From NCBI GenBank assembly GCA_039920345.1, contig JBDSDZ010000146.1:1-26724 (forward strand): a stretch of 26,724 nt of DNA, given 5' to 3'. The translations under genes and the position numbers were made by a program. This DNA comes from Croceibacterium_A sp039920345 (GTDB taxonomy: Bacteria > Pseudomonadota > Alphaproteobacteria > Sphingomonadales > Sphingomonadaceae). The first letter of the stretch is position 1, and the number at the start of each line of letters is the position of its first letter. The notes under the pieces were generated by a model, which ran no database searches, had not been told where the DNA came from, and saw only the letters and a program-made list of their open reading frames with translations. Shown in pieces: positions 6,106-14,030 of this stretch.

Positions 6106-6423
6106 ATGCCCAAGCTGATCGTCACCACCCGCGAAGGGGAAACCCGCACCGTTGAAGCCCAGTCCGGGCTGACCGTGATGGAAGCGATCCGCGACAACGG
6201 CTTTGACGAGCTGCTGGCGCTGTGCGGCGGGTGCTGTTCGTGCGCCACCTGCCACGTCCACGTCGATCCGAAGTTCGCACACCTGCTGCCGCCGCTTTCA
6301 GCGGACGAGGACGACCTGCTCGATTCGAGCGACGACCGCAACGAGACCTCGCGCCTGTCGTGCCAGATTCCGTTCACTGACGAACTCGACGGACTCGAAG
6401 TCACGATTGCCGAAGAAGACTGA
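6106..6423 (+). CDS. 2Fe-2S ferredoxin, adrenodoxin type
   Basis: This 105-residue soluble electron carrier has a beta-grasp fold. The cluster ligands are Cys40, Cys46, Cys49 and Cys86, with the 36-residue gap between the third and fourth that marks vertebrate and bacterial adrenodoxin-like ferredoxins. The acidic helix ADEDDLLDSSDDRNETSRL (66-84) is the usual partner-binding surface. Two extra cysteines, 43 and 44, sit inside the cluster loop (CGGCCSCATC). Partners could be a cytochrome P450 system or iron-sulfur assembly; nothing nearby decides. AGGA at 6091-6094 precedes the ATG by 11 nt. It is followed by cysK after 62 nt on the same strand. Confidence 0.93.
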   Translation: MPKLIVTTREGETRTVEAQSGLTVMEAIRDNGFDELLALCGGCCSCATCHVHVDPKFAHLLPPLSADEDDLLDSSDDRNETSRLSCQIPFTDELDGLEVTIAEED

Positions 6424-6485
6424 TTTCATCTGCAACAAGCGCATTTGCGTTGCGGCCAGTGCGCGGCGGCCTTAACTCCCCCGCC

Positions 6486-7481
6486 ATGACCACGCCTCCC
6501 CCGCTCCGCAGCACGCTCGATCTCATCGGCAACACCCCGATGGTCCTGCTCAAGGGCCCGAGCGAGGCGGCGGGATGCGAGATCTGGGGCAAGTGCGAAT
6601 TTTCCAACCCCGGCGCCTCGGTCAAAGACCGCGCGGCGCTGTGGATCGTGCGCGATGCCGAAGCCAAAGGCACGCTCAAGCCGGGCGGCTGCATCGTCGA
6701 AGGCACCGCCGGCAACACCGGTATCGGGCTGGCGCTGGTCTCCAATGCGCTGGGTTACACCGCGATCATCGTGATGCCGGAAAACCAGTCCAAGGAAAAG
6801 ATGGACACCCTGCGCGCGCTGGGTGCCGAACTGGTGCTGGTGCCGCCGACCAAATTCTCCAACCCCGGCCATTTCGTCCACACTTCGCGCCGGCTGGCGG
6901 AAGAAACCGAAGGCGCGGTGTGGGCCAACCAGTTCGACAACATCGCCAACCGCAAGGCGCATATCGAAAGCACGGCCCCGGAAATCTGGCAGCAGATGGA
7001 CGGCCGGATCGACGGGTTCACCTGCGCGGTCGGCACCGGCGGCACCTTGGCCGGGGTCGGCCTGGGGCTGAAGGAGTTTGACGAAAACGTGTGCATCGCG
7101 CTGACCGATCCTTACGGCGCGGCGCTGTACAACTATTACGCCTGCGGGGAACTTGTGGCCGAGGGCACTTCGGTGGCCGAGGGGATCGGGCAGGGGCGCA
7201 TCACCGCCAACCTCGAAGGCGCGCCGATCGATACGCAGTTTCGTGTTTCGGACGAAGAAGGGCTCTACTGGGTCGCGCGGCTGCTCAAGGAAGAAGGGGT
7301 GTGCCTCGGGCTCTCGTCGGGCATCAATGTCGCCGGGGCGGTCGCGCTGGGCAAGCAGCTTGGTGCGGGCAAGCGCGTCGTGACGATCCTGTGCGACACC
7401 GGCTTTCGCTACCTTTCGACGCTGTTCAACCGTGAATGGCTCGAGTCCAAAGACCTGCCGGTTTTCGACTGGCTGCGTTAA
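6486..7481 (+). CDS. cysK: Cysteine synthase A (O-acetylserine sulfhydrylase), PLP-dependent
   Basis: The enzyme makes L-cysteine from O-acetylserine and sulfide in the cytoplasm. It has 331 residues with an N-terminal LDLIGNTPMV, the PLP Schiff-base Lys47 in NPGASVKDRAA, the substrate loop GTAGNTG (73-79), the phosphate-binding GTGGTLAG (183-190) and the late SSGIN motif. It belongs to a branch a little longer than E. coli CysK, with GTAGNTG in place of the usual TSGNTG. Close relatives include cystathionine beta-synthase-like enzymes, so the sulfur donor is not certain. No strong ribosome site is seen before the ATG at 6486; the upstream in-frame start at 6450 is a poorer choice. Confidence 0.9.
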   Translation: MTTPPPLRSTLDLIGNTPMVLLKGPSEAAGCEIWGKCEFSNPGASVKDRAALWIVRDAEAKGTLKPGGCIVEGTAGNTGIGLALVSNALGYTAIIVMPENQSKEKMDTLRALGAELVLVPPTKFSNPGHFVHTSRRLAEETEGAVWANQFDNIANRKAHIESTAPEIWQQMDGRIDGFTCAVGTGGTLAGVGLGLKEFDENVCIALTDPYGAALYNYYACGELVAEGTSVAEGIGQGRITANLEGAPIDTQFRVSDEEGLYWVARLLKEEGVCLGLSSGINVAGAVALGKQLGAGKRVVTILCDTGFRYLSTLFNREWLESKDLPVFDWLR

Positions 7482-7504
7482 GCTTGGCTCGCTAGACTGA
7501 CGCC

Positions 7505-7858
7505 ATGGCAAGCGACCCCGTCGACCTTTGGCAACCCGCACCTGACGCGTCCGAGCTACCGCCTGCCCCGCTCGCGGGAACGCGCAGCCAGTCGATGCAG
7601 CGGCTGCAAGTGGGCCTGTTCGGGCTTGGCTCGATGATCCTGCTGGTGGCGCTGGCCAATGTCATCATGACCAACGCCAAGGAAAACCAGGCTGGCGTGG
7701 TGCCTGATGCCGGGCCGACGGTGGCCGCCCAGGGCACCGAGACGACGAGTGATCCGCTGGCAGACGCCGGGGTCGTGCCCGACCTTGTCGCTCAGCCGTC
7801 AGCCGAACCTGTGCAGCAGGCGCCCGATGCCGGTGCGGCTCCTGCCCTGCAGCCCTAG
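7505..7858 (+). CDS. Small single-helix membrane protein of unknown function
   Basis: I do not recognise a named family. The 117 residues comprise a polar, proline-rich N-terminus, one transmembrane helix at about residues 38-56 (LFGLGSMILLVALANVIM) and a low-complexity Ala/Pro/Asp/Gln-rich tail outside the membrane. The reading frame is supported by strong codon-position GC bias, a start 23 nt after cysK and a 32-nt overlap with the next gene, which suggests the two are expressed together. Confidence 0.65.
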   Translation: MASDPVDLWQPAPDASELPPAPLAGTRSQSMQRLQVGLFGLGSMILLVALANVIMTNAKENQAGVVPDAGPTVAAQGTETTSDPLADAGVVPDLVAQPSAEPVQQAPDAGAAPALQP

Positions 7859-8618
7859 CTTGCGCCGTTTTCGGTTCGCGGGTGCCTGCCTGTTGCTGGC
7901 GCTCGCCAGCGCGTGCGGGGCGCAAGGGAGCGAGGCGGCGGAAAAGCCCGCGCTCGGCCTGATGGGCACGATTCCCGTCTATTGGGGCGAGGCGGGCGAA
8001 GTTGGCGACTTGCTCAGGGGCGGAGCCGCCACGCACTGGGCGCGCGACCGGCTCGAAGCACATTACACACTGGAGCCGCTTGATGCCCTGACGCCGGAAG
8101 CGCTCGCGGGCGTGAGATACCTGCTCATGGCACAGCCGCGCGGGCTGGGCGGGGCGGAAAATGTCGCGCTCGACGATTGGGTGCGCAAAGGCGGGCACCT
8201 ACTGCTGTTTGCCGACCCGATGCTGACGGGCGGGTCGCGCTTCGCCATCGGCGATCGCCGCCGCCCGCAGGACGTGATCCTGCTGTCGCCGATCCTGTCG
8301 CACTGGGGGCTGGAGATGGAATTCGATGTCGCGGCGCCCGAAGGATTCGTGCTGGTCGATGATGGCGGCGTGGCGATTCCGGTCAATCGCCCGGGCCACT
8401 TCGTGAAGCACGACGGGGACTGCGCGCTTACTGGCCAGGATACAGTGGCGCATTGCCGGATCGGCGCGGGCGAAGCGACGATTGTGGCCGATGCTGCAGT
8501 ACTCGATCTCTACCAGCCGCATCCGGCAGCGGCAGCTGCGCTCGACGGGCTGGTGAAGCAGGTTTTTGCCGAAACCGGGGACAACGCGGGATTGCCGCCC
8601 CGAGTCGCAGGCTCTTAA
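7827..8618 (+). CDS. Probable lipoprotein with GldG/DUF4350-like domain
   Basis: The 263-residue protein starts with a basic region and hydrophobic stretch ending LALASAC, where Cys30 is a likely lipid-attachment site (the -3 residue is Ala, a weaker lipobox). The body contains a Rossmann-like segment, VRYLLMAQPRGLGGAEN then LDDWVRKGGHLLLFADP, a pattern seen in GldG- and DUF4350-type proteins that accompany ABC transporters. No ATPase or permease is next to it, so a transport role is only a guess. The ATG at 7827 has AGCAGG 6-7 nt upstream and lies inside the end of the preceding gene. The dcw cluster starts about 280 bp further on. Confidence 0.7.
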   Translation: MPVRLLPCSPSLRRFRFAGACLLLALASACGAQGSEAAEKPALGLMGTIPVYWGEAGEVGDLLRGGAATHWARDRLEAHYTLEPLDALTPEALAGVRYLLMAQPRGLGGAENVALDDWVRKGGHLLLFADPMLTGGSRFAIGDRRRPQDVILLSPILSHWGLEMEFDVAAPEGFVLVDDGGVAIPVNRPGHFVKHDGDCALTGQDTVAHCRIGAGEATIVADAAVLDLYQPHPAAAAALDGLVKQVFAETGDNAGLPPRVAGS

Positions 8619-8637
8619 GCGTAAATTGAGCGGGGAT

Positions 8638-8656
8638 GGGGGCCAACTGAGCCCCT
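8638..8656 (+). terminator. Weak stem-loop after the lipoprotein gene
   Basis: GGGGGC and GCCCCT pair over 6 bp (one G-U) with a 7-nt loop, 20 nt after the stop at 8618. No T-run follows, so termination here is only possible. Confidence 0.3.
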
Positions 8657-8713
8657 ATCGAGACTGAGCAACGGTCCGTAATTGCCTATGCCTTGGCGAA
8701 AAAAACGTCATTA

Positions 8714-8758
8714 ACCCACATAATCCCGCACTTTCCCCTTTTCTCCCGCGTCCGCCCG
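8714..8758 (-). promoter_or_regulatory. Putative MraZ operator: five GGG boxes at 10-bp spacing
   Basis: On the plus strand CCC triplets start at 8715, 8725, 8735, 8745 and 8755, an exact 10-bp period. Read on the minus strand they are CGGGC, CGGGA, GGGGA, CGGGA and TGGGT, each separated by 5 nt. E. coli MraZ is known to bind TGGGN repeats with 5-nt spacers upstream of its own gene, so this is the expected autoregulatory site of the dcw operon, here in inverted orientation and about 140 bp before mraZ. Only one box is a strict TGGGN. Confidence 0.65.
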
Positions 8759-8898
8759 GGTTAGATAGCAACTCCATCGGACAAGACGCCCGTTTTGCAT
8801 CCCCGAGAGTGGGATGACGGTCCGCGCCCTCGTGCGCGCCCGAACGGCGAAGTCGTGCCTGGTGATGGGTGAACTTGCCAGCGGGGGCATTTGGGGAA

Positions 8899-9402
8899 GT
8901 GGCGGCAAAGACGGTCTCGGGATACAGCGGACAGGGCCTCTCGCCTCGCGGCGAGAAGGGCCGCTACGTCCTGCCGCCCGCGTTCCGCAACGCCATCGCG
9001 CCGACCGCCACTGACGCGCGCACGCTGTGCCTGGCCAGGCATGACCGGTGGAACTGCCTGACCGGTTTTGGCCTGGCTCGCACCGACAGTTTCGAAGCCC
9101 AGATCGACCGTGAGGAAGAGAGCGCCCTGCGCCTCAACCGCGAATTCGACCGCGAGCTGCGCGCGGTCCAGCTCTGGACCTTCTCCGAAATCCCGTTCGA
9201 CGCCAGCGGGCGTTTCGTGATGCCCGATCACCTGGGCGAGCTGTGCTCTATCAACGATGCGATCTGCTTCCTTGGCGGCGGCCAGTTCTTCACCCTGTGG
9301 GCGCCCAAGCAGCTCTACAAGATGGGCCACGGCTGGGACGGCCAGCAGGCGGTCTGTCGCAAGCTCGAAGCCGACGCGTCGGCCAAGGCCAAGCGGTCAT
9401 GA
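8899..9402 (+). CDS. mraZ: Transcriptional regulator MraZ
   Basis: This DNA-binding regulator is the first gene of the dcw operon and in E. coli represses it. The two SpoVT/AbrB-like half-domains are visible: GLSPRGEKGRYVLPPAFR near the N-terminus and PFDASGRFVMPDHLGE after residue 90, the paired DxxGR/P motifs of the family. The start is uncertain. GTG at 8899 gives 167 residues beginning AAKTVSGYSGQG; an in-frame GTG at 8869 would add 10 residues, and neither has an ideal ribosome site. Its stop overlaps the rsmH start as ATGA. The GGG-box cluster at 8714-8758 is its likely target. Confidence 0.88.
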   Translation: MAAKTVSGYSGQGLSPRGEKGRYVLPPAFRNAIAPTATDARTLCLARHDRWNCLTGFGLARTDSFEAQIDREEESALRLNREFDRELRAVQLWTFSEIPFDASGRFVMPDHLGELCSINDAICFLGGGQFFTLWAPKQLYKMGHGWDGQQAVCRKLEADASAKAKRS

Positions 9403-10340
9403 ACGCCCCCCACGTTCCTGTCCTGCTCGATGAAGTGATGCAGGCGCTCAACCCCCAGCCGGGTGACGTTATCGTCGATGCCACCTTTGGCGCCGGCGGC
9501 TATACTCGCGCGTTCCTCGATGCCGGCGCCACGGTCCATGCTTTCGACCGCGATCCCGATGCCATCGAAGTCGGCAGCCGCTGGACTGAGACAACTGAGC
9601 AGCCCCCTCGGCTGGTGCTGCACGCGCGGCGCTTTTCCGAAATGGTTGCCTCGCTGGCCGAAGCCGGGGTCGCCCGGGTTGACGGCGTGGCGATGGATAT
9701 TGGCGTCTCTTCGATGCAGCTCGACCAGGCGGCGCGCGGCTTTGCCTTTTCTGCCGATGGCCCGCTCGACATGACCATGAGCCAGTCGGGCCCGAACGCC
9801 GCCGATTTCCTCAACGATGCGGACGAAGCGCAGATTGCCGACGTGCTCTACACGTATGGCGAGGAACGCCAGAGCCGCCGCGTGGCGCGCGCCATTGTCG
9901 CCGCCCGCCCGCTCTCGACCACCGGCGAATTGGCGCAAGTCGTGCGCAAGGCGCTCGGCTACCGTGTCGGCGCGCCCAAGGACCCGGCGACGCGCAGCTT
10001 CCAGGCAATCCGCATTCACGTGAACGGCGAACTGGACGAGCTCGAAGCCGCGCTCAGCGCCGCCGAGCAGGTCCTCAAGACCGGCGGCCGGCTCGCGGTG
10101 GTGAGCTTCCACAGTCTCGAAGACCGCATCGTGAAACGCTTCCTCCGCGAGGCCGCCGGCGCAACCGCCGGGGCCTCGCGCCACCTTCCCGCCGTTGCTG
10201 CCAGCGCTGCGCCGACCTTCGAACGCCTGACCAAGGCCATTCGCGCGTCCGACGCCGAGACGCGGCGCAACCCGCGCGCCCGCTCCGCCACTTTGCGCGG
10301 CGCCATCCGAACTGCCGCCCAAGCGAGGGAAGCCGCATGA
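9399..10340 (+). CDS. rsmH: 16S rRNA (cytosine(1402)-N(4))-methyltransferase RsmH
   Basis: RsmH (formerly MraW) methylates N4 of C1402 in the ribosomal P site using S-adenosylmethionine. The protein has 313 residues, with the typical start HVPVLLDEVMQAL, the SAM-binding DATFGAGGYTRAFL near residue 27, DIGVSSMQLDQAARGF near 103 and RSFQAIRIHVNGEL followed by VVSFHSLEDRIVKRF toward the end. Length and motif order are normal. It overlaps mraZ and ftsL by 4 nt each (ATGA), so it is translated in coupling with both. Confidence 0.97.
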   Translation: MNAPHVPVLLDEVMQALNPQPGDVIVDATFGAGGYTRAFLDAGATVHAFDRDPDAIEVGSRWTETTEQPPRLVLHARRFSEMVASLAEAGVARVDGVAMDIGVSSMQLDQAARGFAFSADGPLDMTMSQSGPNAADFLNDADEAQIADVLYTYGEERQSRRVARAIVAARPLSTTGELAQVVRKALGYRVGAPKDPATRSFQAIRIHVNGELDELEAALSAAEQVLKTGGRLAVVSFHSLEDRIVKRFLREAAGATAGASRHLPAVAASAAPTFERLTKAIRASDAETRRNPRARSATLRGAIRTAAQAREAA

Positions 10341-10840
10341 CACCGCAAAGCCGCATTCGCCGCATCGGCTGGATCGCCGCCCTCGCGATCTGCACCGCGC
10401 TGTACCTGATGCTGCACCTGAAGGTGCACGCGGTGCAGAGCGACGTGGTGCGGTCAGAACGACAGATCGTGGCGCTGGAGCAGCAGAAGCTATTCCTCGA
10501 AACCGAGTTCGAGACGCGCGCCAACCAGTTGCAGCTGGCGGCCTGGAACAACGTCGATTTTGGTTACACCGCGCCGGGCGCAGCGCAGTTCCTCGGCAGC
10601 GAGCGCCAGCTGGCTGACTTCGGCACCCCGCGCGGGCCCGGCGCGCCCGAGCCGATCCGCGTGGCCGGCAATTCGGGTGACGAACCGGCTTTTCCCAGGC
10701 TGGTTTCGCCGCTGACCGGTAAACCGATCGACGAAGCCTTGCTCGAGCCTGAGCATGTCGCCCCGGGCGTAGTGGGCCGCCTTGCCGAGCGCGCCACCCG
10801 TATCCCGCTGGGCGCCGTGGTGGCGAGCGCCGCTGAATGA
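10337..10840 (+). CDS. ftsL: Cell division protein FtsL
   Basis: FtsL is a bitopic divisome protein that joins FtsB and FtsQ and activates FtsWI. A short cytoplasmic N-terminus is followed by one transmembrane helix at about 10-29 and a coiled coil at about 33-68 (ALEQQKLFLETEFETRANQL). The order rsmH-ftsL-ftsI and the structure support the call, since sequence conservation is low in this family. The roughly 90-residue tail after residue 78, rich in Gly, Pro and Ala, makes it 167 aa, longer than the roughly 120 aa of E. coli FtsL. ATGA overlaps join it to both neighbours. Confidence 0.85.
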   Translation: MTPQSRIRRIGWIAALAICTALYLMLHLKVHAVQSDVVRSERQIVALEQQKLFLETEFETRANQLQLAAWNNVDFGYTAPGAAQFLGSERQLADFGTPRGPGAPEPIRVAGNSGDEPAFPRLVSPLTGKPIDEALLEPEHVAPGVVGRLAERATRIPLGAVVASAAE

Positions 10841-12564
10841 ACGCCCTCGCGGTCCCGGTCCAGGCATCGTCCGACCGCGTCCATCTAGTCGACACCCGCC
10901 GCCGCGCGCTGCTGATGGCGCAATTACGCGTGCTGATGATCGGCGCGGCATTCCTCGCGCTGGCCTGCGCCGCGCTGATGCGGATTGCCTGGCTCGGCCT
11001 GGTCGAACCGGCCCCGCAGTCGCGCTCGATGGCCGAAGTCCTGCTGCCCCCGCGCGGCGAGATTACCGACCGCAACGGCGTGCCGCTGGCGCGTGCTTTT
11101 CCCGCCTACGCGCTGTGGTTCAACCCGCAGGCGATGGGTGATGGCGGCACCCCGCTGGTGCGTTCGCCGCAGGCCGTCGCCGCCGCGCTCCATGCGATCT
11201 TCCCCGATCTCGACGAAACCCGCCTGGCGCATCAGTTCGCCGCCGGCAAGGGCGGCTACTTGCGCCGCAGGGTCCTGCCGGAAGACGCCAACAAGGTCCT
11301 TGCCATCGGCGAACTCGCGCTCGAACTCCCGCGCGAGAATGACCGGCATTACCCGCAAGGCTCGATGGCCGCGCACGTGCTCGGTTACGTGGACGAGGAC
11401 GGCAAGGGCCACGTCGGCATGGAAGCCGCGCTCGACAAGCAGTTGACCGACCCCGCCCGGCGCGGCCAGCCGGTCTCGCTCTCGCTCGATGCGCGGGTGC
11501 AGGGTGCGCTCGAAGACGAACTGCGCCGCGGGATGCTCTCGGTCGATGCGCTGGGCGCCGCCGGGATCGTCCTCGATGTCGATACCGGCGAAGTCCTCGC
11601 ACTCGCCTCGCTGCCCGAATTCGACCCCAACAAGGTCGATGCCGCAGGCCAGCGCAACATGTTCAACCGGGTGACCAACCAGGTTTACGAACTCGGGTCC
11701 ACCTTCAAGCCGCTGACCGTGGCCGCCGCGATCGATGCGGGCGTTATCACCGACCTGGCGCACCGTTATCCGGCTGCCCCGCTGCACATTGCCGGGTTCA
11801 CCATCCACGATGACGAAAACCTCGGCTCGTCGCTCAACGTGGTCGAAACACTGATCCATTCGTCCAATATCGTCAGCGCGCAGATTGCCGACCAGCTTGG
11901 CTCCGATCGGATGAAGCAGACGATGGCCGATCTCGGGTTCAACGAGCGGCCCTATATCGAATTGCCCGCGCGCGGTTTCCCGATCTGGACCAGCGGCAAA
12001 TGGCCGCGCCTTCGCACGATGACGATTGGCTTCGGGCATGGCCTCGCGGTGACCCCGCTGCATCTTGCCAGCGCCTATGCGGCGATGGTCAATGGCGGCA
12101 TCTGGCGCCCGGCCACGCTGTACAAGGTCGCGCCGGGCCATGCCAATCGCGGCCGCCGGGTGTTCAAGGCCAGCACCAGCGCGCGGATGAACCAGTTGCT
12201 GCGGATGATTGCGCTCTACGGAACCGGCCGCAAGGCCAACGCGGCGGGCTTCCGCGTCGGCGGCAAGACCGGCAGCGCCGAAAAGCCTGGCGCCGGCGGC
12301 TATCGCAAGAACTCGGTCGTGGCCACGTTCGCTTCGGCCTTCCCGATGGACCACCCGCGCTACGTCGTGATCGCCATGCTGGATGAGCCCAAGGGCACGA
12401 TCGCCAGTTCCTATCAACGCACCGCGGCGTGGAACGCGGCGCCGATTGTTGGCCGGCTGGTCCCCCGCATCGGCCCGCTGCTGGGCGTGTTCCCCGACGA
12501 TACCCGCGACATCGATTTGTCCGACGTCAAACCCCTGATCGGTGTAACCGGAGACGGCGCGTGA
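10837..12564 (+). CDS. ftsI: Peptidoglycan D,D-transpeptidase FtsI (PBP3)
   Basis: FtsI cross-links septal peptidoglycan in the periplasm as partner of FtsW. The 575 residues comprise a cytoplasmic start, one transmembrane helix at about 28-50, a pedestal domain beginning LPPRGEITDRNGVPLA, and a transpeptidase domain with nucleophile Ser288 in STFK, SSN at about 342-344 and KTGSAEK from Lys477. These positions closely parallel E. coli FtsI. It overlaps ftsL by ATGA and murE by GTGA. It is a beta-lactam target by family. Confidence 0.97.
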   Translation: MNALAVPVQASSDRVHLVDTRRRALLMAQLRVLMIGAAFLALACAALMRIAWLGLVEPAPQSRSMAEVLLPPRGEITDRNGVPLARAFPAYALWFNPQAMGDGGTPLVRSPQAVAAALHAIFPDLDETRLAHQFAAGKGGYLRRRVLPEDANKVLAIGELALELPRENDRHYPQGSMAAHVLGYVDEDGKGHVGMEAALDKQLTDPARRGQPVSLSLDARVQGALEDELRRGMLSVDALGAAGIVLDVDTGEVLALASLPEFDPNKVDAAGQRNMFNRVTNQVYELGSTFKPLTVAAAIDAGVITDLAHRYPAAPLHIAGFTIHDDENLGSSLNVVETLIHSSNIVSAQIADQLGSDRMKQTMADLGFNERPYIELPARGFPIWTSGKWPRLRTMTIGFGHGLAVTPLHLASAYAAMVNGGIWRPATLYKVAPGHANRGRRVFKASTSARMNQLLRMIALYGTGRKANAAGFRVGGKTGSAEKPGAGGYRKNSVVATFASAFPMDHPRYVVIAMLDEPKGTIASSYQRTAAWNAAPIVGRLVPRIGPLLGVFPDDTRDIDLSDVKPLIGVTGDGA

Positions 12565-14030
12565 AGCTTGGCCGCCTGGTCCAGGCGGCGGGAATGGACG
12601 CTGGCGACAGCGCCGGGGAAACGGTGACCGGGTTCGCCATCGATCACCGCAAGGTTGCCCCCGGCACGGTCTTCGGTGCGTTCCAGGGCACAGTCGTCAA
12701 TGGCGAGGAATTTATTCCGGCGGCGGTGTCTGCTGGTGCCATCGCGGTGGTGGCGCGGCCGGAAGCTGCGGTGGCCGGCGCGGCGCACTTGGCCGATCCG
12801 CAGCCCCGGCGCGCGTTTGCCCGGCTGGCAGCGCAGTTTTTCCGCCCGGTCCCGGAAACGGTGGTCGCCGTCACCGGCACCAACGGCAAGACTTCGACGG
12901 TCGAGATGACCCGGCAGATCTGGCGCATGTGCGGCCAGCGCGCGGCTTCGATCGGCACGCTTGGCGTAACCACACCCGACGAAAGCGTTTCGACCGGGCT
13001 GACCACGCCCGACATCGTCACCTTCCTGTCGAACATGACGGGCCTTGCGCGCGAAGGCGTGAGCCATGTCGCTTATGAGGCATCGAGCCACGGGCTGAGC
13101 CAATTCCGCAACGAAGGACTACCGGTGGCCGCAGGGGCGTTCACCAACCTGTCACGCGATCACCTCGATTATCACGCGGACATGGACGATTATTTCGCCG
13201 CCAAGATGCGATTGTTTACCGAAGTGGTCGATAAGGGTGGTACGGCAGTGATCTGGGCCGACGACGCCTGGAGCGAAAAAGCCTTCGAAGTGGCGCGGAC
13301 CGGGGGGTTGCGCCTCTTCACGGTGGGAGAGGAAGGCGCGGGGATCCGCCTCCTCTCTCGCTCGCCCGGCCAGCTCGGCCAGCAGCTCGAAATTGAACAT
13401 GACGGCACCCGGCGCATGCTCACGCTGCCGCTGATCGGTGCGTATCAGGTGGCCAATGCGCTGGTTGCGGCAGGCCTTGCGCTCGTGACCGGCAGCGACG
13501 CGGGCATGGTGTTCGATGCGCTGGGCCGGCTGCAACCTGTTCGCGGCCGGCTCGAACGTGCGGCGATTTCCGCCAGCGGCGCGCCGATCTACATCGACTA
13601 CGCGCATACGCCCGACGCGCTGGCGGCGGCGATCGACGCGCTTCGTCCCCATGTCGGCGGGCGCCTGATCACCGTGTTCGGGGCTGGCGGCGACCGCGAC
13701 CAGGGCAAGCGCCCGGCGATGGGCGAAGTGGCCGCTGCGGGTTCAGACATGGTAATCGTGACCGACGACAACCCGCGCGGTGAAGATCCCGCCGCGATCC
13801 GGGCGCAAGTCCTCGCCGGAGCTCCGGGCATGACCGAGATTGGTGACCGGCGCGAAGCCATCCGCACTGCCATCGCCGAGTCGCGATCCGGCGATATCGT
13901 GCTCATCGCCGGCAAGGGCCACGAACTGGGACAGATCGTCGGCGCGGGCGAAGCGATGCGCGTACTTCCGTTTGACGATGTGGCTGTGGCGCGTGAATGC
14001 GCTGCCGAACTGGCAGGAGCCAACCGATGA
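12561..14030 (+). CDS. murE: UDP-MurNAc-L-Ala-D-Glu:meso-diaminopimelate ligase MurE
   Basis: This cytoplasmic ligase adds the third residue of the peptide stem. It has 489 residues with the P-loop TGTNGKTS (105-112), the conserved YEASSHGL near residue 172 and the substrate motif DNPR at 403-406, which is the signature for meso-diaminopimelate rather than lysine. The organism therefore has DAP-type, Gram-negative peptidoglycan. The start is GTG at 12561, inside the ftsI stop (GTGA). The end overlaps murF by ATGA. Confidence 0.97.
   Translation: MKLGRLVQAAGMDAGDSAGETVTGFAIDHRKVAPGTVFGAFQGTVVNGEEFIPAAVSAGAIAVVARPEAAVAGAAHLADPQPRRAFARLAAQFFRPVPETVVAVTGTNGKTSTVEMTRQIWRMCGQRAASIGTLGVTTPDESVSTGLTTPDIVTFLSNMTGLAREGVSHVAYEASSHGLSQFRNEGLPVAAGAFTNLSRDHLDYHADMDDYFAAKMRLFTEVVDKGGTAVIWADDAWSEKAFEVARTGGLRLFTVGEEGAGIRLLSRSPGQLGQQLEIEHDGTRRMLTLPLIGAYQVANALVAAGLALVTGSDAGMVFDALGRLQPVRGRLERAAISASGAPIYIDYAHTPDALAAAIDALRPHVGGRLITVFGAGGDRDQGKRPAMGEVAAAGSDMVIVTDDNPRGEDPAAIRAQVLAGAPGMTEIGDRREAIRTAIAESRSGDIVLIAGKGHELGQIVGAGEAMRVLPFDDVAVARECAAELAGANR

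Noticed and set aside
8693..8724. Promoter TTGGCG ... CATAAT before mraZ
   Set aside because: The spacer is 20 nt, too long for a normal sigma-70-type promoter; no better pair was found.
8711..8725. CtrA site (TTAA-N7-TTAA) upstream of mraZ
   Set aside because: Only the first half matches; the second is AATC. The 10-bp GGG boxes explain the region better.
9315..11075. Long open frame on the minus strand across rsmH and ftsL (586 codons)
   Set aside because: It is antisense to two well-recognised genes, has Arg/Ala/Gly-rich composition without domains, and is the usual shadow frame of GC-rich coding sequence.
10924..12417. Long minus-strand frame opposite ftsI (497 codons)
   Set aside because: It has shadow composition (Arg, His, Gly, Ala rich) and no motif; ftsI on the plus strand has a full set of catalytic motifs.
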